The notes beneath the pieces were generated by a model. That model did no database searches. It worked only from the letters and a program-made list of their open reading frames with translations, and was not told the origin of the DNA. From NCBI GenBank assembly GCA_027064095.1, contig JAMOQI010000050.1, positions 1-41,504 on the forward strand: DNA of 41,504 nucleotides, read 5' to 3'. The translations under genes and the position numbers were made by a program. Numbering within the stretch: the first letter of the stretch is position 1; every line of letters begins with the position of its first letter. The stretch comes from Bacteroidales bacterium. GTDB lineage: Bacteria > Bacteroidota > Bacteroidia > Bacteroidales > UBA1556. Below are positions 35,963 through 41,504 of this stretch, in pieces.

Positions 35963-37480
35963 TTAAACTTTTTTCAAAACTATTCTAAAAGTAGCTCCTT
36001 GATTTGGAGCCGAATTTTTAACAAATATTTTTCCTTTGTGGTATTCTTCGATTATTCTTTTTGAGAGAGAAAGTCCAAGTCCCCATCCACGAGTTTTGGT
36101 GGAATATCCGGGATTAAAAATATCTTTCTGTAAGCTTTTTGGTATTCCCTTCCCCGAATCAATAATGTCGATAATAATATTATAATCATTGCTCTCAACA
36201 TATATTTCTATCTTCCCACTATTTGAACCAATAGCATCAACTGCGTTTCTAATAAGATTTTCAAACACCCAAATTATTAATTGTGAGTTGAGTTTGGTAA
36301 CTATAGTTTCGTTTTTATCATTTTGTAATATTATCTTAATTTTTTGTGGTGCACGACGTTGCATATAATCTATTACTCCACTAATTATTTCAATAATATT
36401 ATCGTCTTTCAATACAGGTACAGAGCCTATTTTAGAAAATCGTTCAGACACTAATCTTAGCCTGTCAATATCTTTATTCATTTCAACAAAAGCCGGCTCA
36501 TCAGGATAGTTCATTTTCATTACTTCTATCCATCCCATTAATGACGAAATTGGAGTTCCTAGTTGATGAGCTGTTTCTTTTGCCATTCCTGCCCAAACTT
36601 TACTTTGTTCAGACTTTCTTGAATATGAAAACAATATGTATGATATTATCAGAAACAGGCCAATTACAGACATAAATACAACGGGGAAATAACGCATCCT
36701 TGTTAGAGTAGGGGATTCGTCATAAAAAATATAGTTAGTACCTTTATTTGGTAGATTAACAACAATAGGTTGTTTGCTCTGTTCCATTTTTTTAATCGTA
36801 TTCTGCAATTTTATTTTGTCATTAACAATTGTTGAATCAATATATCCACTATATGCTATAACATGAGTTCGGCTACTATCCATAACTATTACCGGTGACG
36901 ACAAATTATTATTTACAATCTCGTCTAAAAACGATTTTGTTAAATCTTCTAGTGTTTGCTTTAATTGGTAATAGGTATTAGAATTTCGGTAATAAATATA
37001 ATTTAATTGGTCCTTGAAATAAGGCACGATAATAGGAGGATAATTTGTAAATACGTCTTGATTTGAAGGTGTCAGTTTTTTAATAGATTTATATTTTGGA
37101 TCAAGATTATTGCTTGCAGTAATATTACCATCTTCATCTGTTACGATAACGGGGATATCTTTATTACCGGAGATTACTCCTGTATAAAAATCTATATCTT
37201 CATTATTTCCGGCATATATTAATTTTTTTGTAGCCTCACTCCAAAGATAAACATAACTTTTTTCCTTCATCCTGAGGTTATCGAATAGACCTTCAGTATA
37301 TTTAACGAGATTAGCTTTTCTACTAATAGCATTTGCCCATAACTCTACCTGAATCTTCTCATTTTTAGCAAGTTTGCTAATAAATCCATTAGTATACCAT
37401 AATGAAATAACAACAATAACAGAAGCTAAGCTAAGCAGAAAAACTTTCCAACTACGTTTTTTGGAATAAATGTTCATCAT
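35963..37480 (-). CDS. Membrane sensor histidine kinase (orphan)
   Basis: 505 residues. Membrane helices are at about 11-30 (VFLLSLASVIVVISLWY) and 264-286 (YFPVVFMSVIGLFLIISYIL), with an extracytoplasmic sensor domain of about 230 residues between. The HisKA H-box is MAKETAHQLGTPISSLMGW with the phosphorylated His305. The ATPase domain has the N-box FENLIRNAVDAI (about 406-417), G1 DSGKG (441-445) and G2 GWGLGLS (465-471). The kinase is therefore complete. No HAMP domain is evident and no response regulator lies nearby, so it is an orphan. It starts 6 bases after corA, so the two are probably co-transcribed, and a link to divalent-cation or envelope sensing is inference only. Confidence 0.93.
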   Translation of the reverse strand: MMNIYSKKRSWKVFLLSLASVIVVISLWYTNGFISKLAKNEKIQVELWANAISRKANLVKYTEGLFDNLRMKEKSYVYLWSEATKKLIYAGNNEDIDFYTGVISGNKDIPVIVTDEDGNITASNNLDPKYKSIKKLTPSNQDVFTNYPPIIVPYFKDQLNYIYYRNSNTYYQLKQTLEDLTKSFLDEIVNNNLSSPVIVMDSSRTHVIAYSGYIDSTIVNDKIKLQNTIKKMEQSKQPIVVNLPNKGTNYIFYDESPTLTRMRYFPVVFMSVIGLFLIISYILFSYSRKSEQSKVWAGMAKETAHQLGTPISSLMGWIEVMKMNYPDEPAFVEMNKDIDRLRLVSERFSKIGSVPVLKDDNIIEIISGVIDYMQRRAPQKIKIILQNDKNETIVTKLNSQLIIWVFENLIRNAVDAIGSNSGKIEIYVESNDYNIIIDIIDSGKGIPKSLQKDIFNPGYSTKTRGWGLGLSLSKRIIEEYHKGKIFVKNSAPNQGATFRIVLKKV

Positions 37481-37486
37481 TAATAA

Positions 37487-38392
37487 TTATATCCAACGTC
37501 TTTTTCTAAAGTAGAATAATAACGCAAAAATTATTAATATCATGCCCAGTACCAGAATAATAAATGCATTATGGTTATGTTGCATTGGCAATTCTACATT
37601 CATACCAAACAGGCCGGTAATAAAAGTAAGGGGGAGGAGAACTGTTGAAAATACGGTAAGTACTTTCATAATCTCATTAGTTTTATTTGCCTGAAGTGAA
37701 TCAAAAGTAAGAGAGAGTCCCTGTATTAATTCCTGATAATCTTCTATTGAATCCCATATTTTCTGATAAGAGTCGAGAATATTACCCCAATAATCTTCTA
37801 ATCCGGGAGTGAAACCACGAATAATACCAGACTCAAATTTTTGAAATAGCCTTAGTTGAGGTTTAAATGCCGTATTTAGTAGTATCAGATTTTTTCTTGT
37901 AATACTAATTCTTTCGATAGTTTTTTCGGCTTTCTTATCAAACATGTCAGTACTAATGTGTTCTAAGCTGTCTTCTATCAATTTAAATAGTTTTTGACTT
38001 TCTTTTATCAAAGATTCAAGAATAGAATAAATTAAGACATCAGAAGTATTAGGCAGTTCGTCTACATCAATATCTGCTTCTTCTTTAGTCTTAGCAAATA
38101 AGGTACGAATTACCCAATGTGTTCCTAAAGTAATAACATAGTCCGGTCCCCAAAATATCTTAACTTCTTTGGTTTTAACAAATTTAATTGCTTTATCGAA
38201 ATAAGGAAAATGAAGAATTAGAAAACGGTAATTGTCATAAATGTCAATTTTAGGCCTTTGTGTTTTAGCTTCACAATCATCAATATCTAAGGGGTGGAAA
38301 TCAAAATTTTCCCTTAAAAAATTCATATTCGACTCATTTGCAATTGGGATGTGGATCCATCTCAATTTTCCGATTACAAGCTGATTAATCAT
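37487..38392 (-). CDS. corA: CorA-family magnesium/divalent cation transporter
   Basis: 301 residues from the ATG at 38392 (MINQLVIGKLRW). A large N-terminal cytoplasmic domain of about 235 residues includes IWGPDY-like IFWGPDYVITLGTHWVIRTL and a long coiled helix. Two C-terminal membrane helices follow; the first ends in the selectivity signature FGMNVELP, the GMN motif, and the second leads to the basic tail FRKRRWI. Known role: Mg2+ (or Co2+/Ni2+) uptake channel. An ATG ten codons upstream exists, but the extra MFHCYLIVLL is not family-like, and a -7-like TAGTTTTA on the minus strand overlaps it. The histidine kinase gene follows after 6 bases. Confidence 0.92.
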   Translation of the reverse strand: MINQLVIGKLRWIHIPIANESNMNFLRENFDFHPLDIDDCEAKTQRPKIDIYDNYRFLILHFPYFDKAIKFVKTKEVKIFWGPDYVITLGTHWVIRTLFAKTKEEADIDVDELPNTSDVLIYSILESLIKESQKLFKLIEDSLEHISTDMFDKKAEKTIERISITRKNLILLNTAFKPQLRLFQKFESGIIRGFTPGLEDYWGNILDSYQKIWDSIEDYQELIQGLSLTFDSLQANKTNEIMKVLTVFSTVLLPLTFITGLFGMNVELPMQHNHNAFIILVLGMILIIFALLFYFRKRRWI

Positions 38393-38845
38393 AAGTAAAA
38401 CTATTAAATAACAATGAAACAAGTACCATTTGACATATAACTTATAGGCTAAAATTGCCTCAGTGGCAAAACTAACAATAATTTATTATTAAAACCTAAT
38501 ATAAAAGTATTTGTTGGAGCAATATTATTTTGGAAAAAAATTAGAACAAGAATTTCAGGTTAAATTTTTCTATAATCTTATTTTTCATTACCCAAAATTA
38601 AAAAAAACTACCATTTTAGACTCGACTCAGATATAATATTATTAAATCACATTATCAAAATTTTATAATTATCTGTTTATCTGTACTTTTGCTTTATTGA
38701 TTTCATTTTCAAATTAACGATAAATTTAAAATATATGATTATTAGATTGCATAACAAGATAAGCCCCTATTATTTATGTGATTTACAATTAATTACAAAT
38801 AATAAAATAATTACTAAAACTTTATAATTATTAAAATAAAATAAC

Positions 38846-38853
38846 TACTTTTG
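38846..38853 (+). promoter_or_regulatory. -7 promoter box of rpsA
   Basis: TACTTTTG followed by CAGCC, an exact TAnnTTTG match, 81 bases before the rpsA ATG. It implies a structured leader of roughly 75 bases. Confidence 0.6.
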
Positions 38854-38857
38854 CAGC

Positions 38858-38920
38858 CCCTTTTTATTAAGGGATAGATAATTAACCCTATTGTTAAACC
38901 AGACTGTATTTCAGGCAGTC
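38858..38920 (+). promoter_or_regulatory. Structured rpsA leader with competing short stems
   Basis: CCCTT (38858-38862) can pair with AAGGG (38869-38873). The same AGGG (38870-38873) can instead pair with CCCT (38886-38889). Nearer the start codon, GACTG (38902-38906) pairs with CAGTC (38916-38920). S1 synthesis is autoregulated through the mRNA leader in E. coli; a similar role here is inference. Confidence 0.35.
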
Positions 38921-38934
38921 ACATTGATTAAATT

Positions 38935-41076
38935 ATGGCAGACGAAAATGTCAAAAATGAAGAAGTAACCGAGGAAGCTCCAAAAGCAGAGGTTGAAACT
39001 CACCAAGAAGAAGTACAAGAAGAAGTACAAGAAGAGGTAAAAGAAGAGGTAAAAGAAGAAGAAACTCCTGTAAAAGAAGAAGAAACTCCTGTAAAAGAAG
39101 AAGAAACTCCTGTAAAAGAAGCAGCAGCTGCTGAAGAAGCAGCAGTTGAAGAAATAAAAGAGGAAGCTCCTGTTGCTGAAAATTCAAATGAAATTGCAAA
39201 TTTTGATGAAGAACCACCAGAAATGGATTGGGACAACATTGATAATAAAGTTAAGATTGTTTCTGAAGACCACGATAAATATGCAGATATTTATAATAAA
39301 ACTTTAAAGCAAGTTAATGAGCAACAAGTTGTTGAAGGTACTATTATGGCAAAAAACTCTCGTGAGGTTGTTGTTAATATTGGCTTTAAATCAGATGGAG
39401 TACTATCGGTAAACGAATTGCGATATATGAAAGATATAAAAGTTGGTGATGTTATCGACGTTTATATTGAAAGTCAAGAGGACGTAAATGGTCAACTTAT
39501 TCTTTCTCATAAAAAAGCTCGCATTCTTAAATCTTGGGATAGAGTAAACGAAGCTCTTGAAAAAGATGAGATTATAAACGGTTTTGTAAAATGCCGTACT
39601 AAAGGAGGTCTTATAGTTGATGTATTTGGTATTGAAGCATTCTTGCCAGGATCTCAAATCGATGTTAAACCTATACGCGACTATGATATTTATGTTGGTA
39701 ACACTATGGAATTTAAAGTAGTGAAGATCAATAATGAGTTTAAAAATGTTGTTGTTTCGCATAAAGCACTAATTCAAGATGAATTAGAAAAGCAGAAAGC
39801 TGAAATAATGAGCAAGCTTGAAAAAGGTCAAGTTCTTGAAGGAACTGTTAAGAATATAACCTCTTATGGTGTATTTATTGACTTGGGTGGTGTTGATGGA
39901 CTTATTCATATTACTGACCTTTCATGGGGACGCATTAATCATCCTGAAGAAGTGGTAGAATTGGATCAAAAAATCAATGTTGTTATTCTTGATTTCGATG
40001 AAAACAAGAAGCGTATTGCTCTTGGATTAAAACAATTGACACCTCACCCATGGGATTCTCTAGATGCAAACCTTAAAGTTGGTGATAAAATTAAAGGAAA
40101 AGTTGTTGTTATAGCCGATTATGGTGCATTTATAGAGATTGCTCCAGGCGTTGAAGGTCTTATCCATGTTAGTGAAATGTCATGGTCACAACACCTTCGT
40201 ACAGCTCAAGATTTCTTGAAAGTTGGTGACGAAGTAGAGGCTGTAGTTCTAACTTTAGACCGCGAAGAGCGTAAAATGTCATTAGGAATTAAACAACTTA
40301 TTCCGGATCCATGGGCTAAGATTGATGAGAAATATCCTAAAAACTCTAAACATACTGCAACAGTTCGTAACTTTACTAATTTTGGTATTTTTGTTGAATT
40401 AGAAGAAGGTGTTGACGGTTTAGTACACATTTCTGACCTTAGCTGGTCTAAGAAAATTAAGCATCCTGCTGAATTCACTAAAGTAGGTGATAAAATGGAG
40501 GTAGTTGTACTTGATGTAGATATTAACAACCGTAGATTAAGTTTAGGACATAAACAATTAGAAGAAAATCCTTGGGATGTATTTGAAACAGTCTTTACTG
40601 TAGACAGTAAGCACAAAGGAACTATAACTTCTATTAACGATAAAGGAGCTATTGTTGCCCTTCCTTATGGTGTTGAAGGATTTACTCCTAAACGTCACCT
40701 AAGCAAAGAAGACGGTTCTCTTCCTAAAGTTGATGAAACGTTAGAATTTATGGTTATAGAATTTTCTAAAGACAATAAGAAAATTATTCTTTCTCATAGT
40801 CGCATTTTCCAAGCTGAGCACGCTTCAGAAAAAGCTAAAGCTAAAGCTGCTAGTAATGCAAAATCAAAAGCAACAAAAGCTGCTATTTCAAAAATGAAGA
40901 GTAATGCAGAGAAAACTACTCTTGGTGACTTAAGTGTTCTTAGTAATCTTAAAGCTGAAATGCAAGAAAGTGAAAAAGCTAAAGCTAAAGAGCTCTTGAA
41001 GAAGATTGAAGCTAAAGAGGAAGCTAAAACTAAAAAAGAAAATACTAAAGATGATGCAACAACTACAGCAGAATAA
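38935..41076 (+). CDS. rpsA: Ribosomal protein S1 with long acidic N-terminus and charged C-terminal tail
   Basis: 713 residues, longer than E. coli S1 (557). Residues 1-105 are an acidic, low-complexity tail (EEVQEEVQEEVKEEVKEE, three EETPVKE units, Ala/Glu stretch). Six S1 domains follow at about 130-630. The later ones carry clear RNA-binding signatures: YGVFIDLGGVDGLIHITDLS, YGAFIEIAPGVEGLIHVSEM, FGIFVELEEGVDGLVHISDL. The C-terminal ~85 residues are Lys/Ala/Glu-rich and probably helical (EKAKAKAASNAKSKATKAA). Known role: binds mRNA on the 30S subunit, which matters in Bacteroidota because Shine-Dalgarno pairing is not used. The gene stands alone between its promoter and a strong terminator. 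Confidence 0.96.
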   Translation: MADENVKNEEVTEEAPKAEVETHQEEVQEEVQEEVKEEVKEEETPVKEEETPVKEEETPVKEAAAAEEAAVEEIKEEAPVAENSNEIANFDEEPPEMDWDNIDNKVKIVSEDHDKYADIYNKTLKQVNEQQVVEGTIMAKNSREVVVNIGFKSDGVLSVNELRYMKDIKVGDVIDVYIESQEDVNGQLILSHKKARILKSWDRVNEALEKDEIINGFVKCRTKGGLIVDVFGIEAFLPGSQIDVKPIRDYDIYVGNTMEFKVVKINNEFKNVVVSHKALIQDELEKQKAEIMSKLEKGQVLEGTVKNITSYGVFIDLGGVDGLIHITDLSWGRINHPEEVVELDQKINVVILDFDENKKRIALGLKQLTPHPWDSLDANLKVGDKIKGKVVVIADYGAFIEIAPGVEGLIHVSEMSWSQHLRTAQDFLKVGDEVEAVVLTLDREERKMSLGIKQLIPDPWAKIDEKYPKNSKHTATVRNFTNFGIFVELEEGVDGLVHISDLSWSKKIKHPAEFTKVGDKMEVVVLDVDINNRRLSLGHKQLEENPWDVFETVFTVDSKHKGTITSINDKGAIVALPYGVEGFTPKRHLSKEDGSLPKVDETLEFMVIEFSKDNKKIILSHSRIFQAEHASEKAKAKAASNAKSKATKAAISKMKSNAEKTTLGDLSVLSNLKAEMQESEKAKAKELLKKIEAKEEAKTKKENTKDDATTTAE
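39058..39120 (+). repeat. Three perfect 21-bp tandem repeats in rpsA
   Basis: Three identical units at 39058-39078, 39079-39099 and 39100-39120, each starting GAAGAAACTCCTGTAAAAG and encoding EETPVKE. They are preceded at 39004-39057 by shorter degenerate 12-bp units encoding EEVQ/EEVK. The units keep the frame, so copy-number change would only alter tail length. Confidence 0.95.
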
Positions 41077-41104
41077 TTAGTATAATATCTTTATAATATT
41101 TCAT

Positions 41105-41142
41105 AAGCCCAATCTCTTGATAGTGATTGGGCTTTGTTTTTT
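41105..41142 (+). terminator. Rho-independent terminator of rpsA
   Basis: AAGCCCAATC (41105-41114) pairs perfectly with GATTGGGCTT (41125-41134) around a 10-base loop, followed by TTTGTTTTTT. Confidence 0.93.
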
Positions 41143-41504
41143 GTATAAATTATTTATAACTGTTATTATGTATAAAACCATAAAGGAAAATAAATACATA
41201 ATCAGATAACTACGATGGATTATCGTAGAGATATTGCGTTGGTTTAGGTATTGTTCTTTGGTTCATATTATTCTTTGCTTTTATAAAATAAGCTATCTAA
41301 ATCTTTACCATTCTAACTAACGTAAAAATTAGTTATTGATTATTTTCAATTATTTCAAATTTACACCTTTTCTTCTTTTGTCGACTTACCTTTAAATGTT
41401 ATTGAAAATATTTTATCGAAGGGGGATTATACCCTGCAGCAGTCATCTAATAACCTACTCAAAACCTTACCTCACTATCTTCGTCAATTGCCATTTCCAT
41501 CATT
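41143..41504. other. Right-end region without a supported gene
   Basis: 362 bases. A perfect 7-bp hairpin CTACGAT-GGATT-ATCGTAG lies at 41210-41228 with no T-run. The last ~100 bases are less AT-rich and are open on both strands for short stretches (a plus-strand ATG frame from about 41397 to the edge and a 14-codon minus-strand frame), so a gene may begin or end just beyond the window. Confidence 0.5.

Larger units (their letters stand above)
38393..38934. other. Divergent intergenic region between corA and rpsA
   Basis: 542 bases, very AT-rich, without a gene I can support. It contains a small hairpin TTGCC-TCAGT-GGCAA (38455-38469), the rpsA promoter and the rpsA leader. The stretch 38480-38840 shows nothing beyond low-complexity AT sequence. 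Confidence 0.6.

Noticed and set aside
38393-38422. Upstream ATG of corA adding MFHCYLIVLL
   Set aside because: The extra hydrophobic residues do not fit the soluble N-terminus of CorA, and a promoter-like box overlaps them.
38951-39239. Leu-rich and Ser-rich open frames on the minus strand opposite the rpsA N-terminus
   Set aside because: They are antisense shadows of the Glu/Lys codon repeats, with no independent coding signs.
41397-41504. Plus-strand frame from ATG to the right edge, and a short minus-strand frame ending at about 41459
   Set aside because: Neither has a recognisable sequence, and they overlap on opposite strands; the flanking sequence is needed.

Overview
The window is a chromosomal segment of a low-GC member of the Bacteroidota. 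Four signs point there: type IX secretion C-terminal domains of both classes (type B at the end of the first gene, type A at the end of the very long gene in the middle), many TAnnTTTG promoter -7 boxes with no Shine-Dalgarno sequences, a purH-mreBCD cluster, and an S1 protein with long charged tails. I cannot place it below class with confidence. No prophage, CRISPR array, restriction system or intact transposase is visible; most genes are housekeeping or envelope genes.

Layout. 1-3360: 3' part of a giant secreted Ig/PKD-repeat protein with a type B T9SS signal. 3442-4680 (-): FtsX/LolC-E-like permease. 5015-5102: tRNA-Ser(GGA). 5178-7578 (+): ExbB, a small membrane protein, ExbD1 and ExbD2, closed by a strong terminator. 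7920-11860 (-): purH-mreB-mreC-mreD operon, without the PBP2/RodA genes often found after mreD. 12290-14404 (+): tex. 14548-16698 (-): a RelA/SpoT enzyme whose HD hydrolase site is destroyed. 16798-17682 (+): EamA transporter with a TTG start. 18080-24118 (+): a 2012-residue type A T9SS cargo protein with Asp-box, FN3-like and MAM-like modules. 24204-26886 (+): alpha/beta hydrolase, rsmG, rarA. 26998-27837 (+): MscS channel. 28224-32230 (+): both methylmalonyl-CoA mutase subunits. 32446-35621 (-): CrtI/RetSat-like oxidoreductase followed by a TPR lipoprotein-like or secreted protein. 35963-38392 (-): CorA followed by an orphan histidine kinase. 38935-41076 (+): rpsA with a perfect tandem repeat and a terminator. 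The last 430 bases hold no gene I can support.

The most notable unexplained structure is in the gaps between genes. A 52-bp hairpin-bearing sequence occurs four times (17761, 26880, 32237, 35807), always beside a gene end, and once supplies the stop codon of rarA. A related arm (AACCCGCATTATTCA) recurs in two further palindromic elements that flank the giant type A T9SS gene. A separate 166-bp element with 28-bp imperfect terminal inverted repeats (27863-28028) looks like a MITE. These small elements are the best candidates for something undescribed here. The degenerate Rel enzyme and the unknown membrane protein inside the ExbBD operon come next.

Functionally the genes cover envelope energisation (ExbBD), cell shape (MreBCD), stringent signalling (Rel), translation (RpsA, RsmG), genome maintenance (RarA, Tex), osmotic and ion homeostasis (MscS, CorA), the propionate/succinate interconversion (MutAB) and secreted surface proteins.
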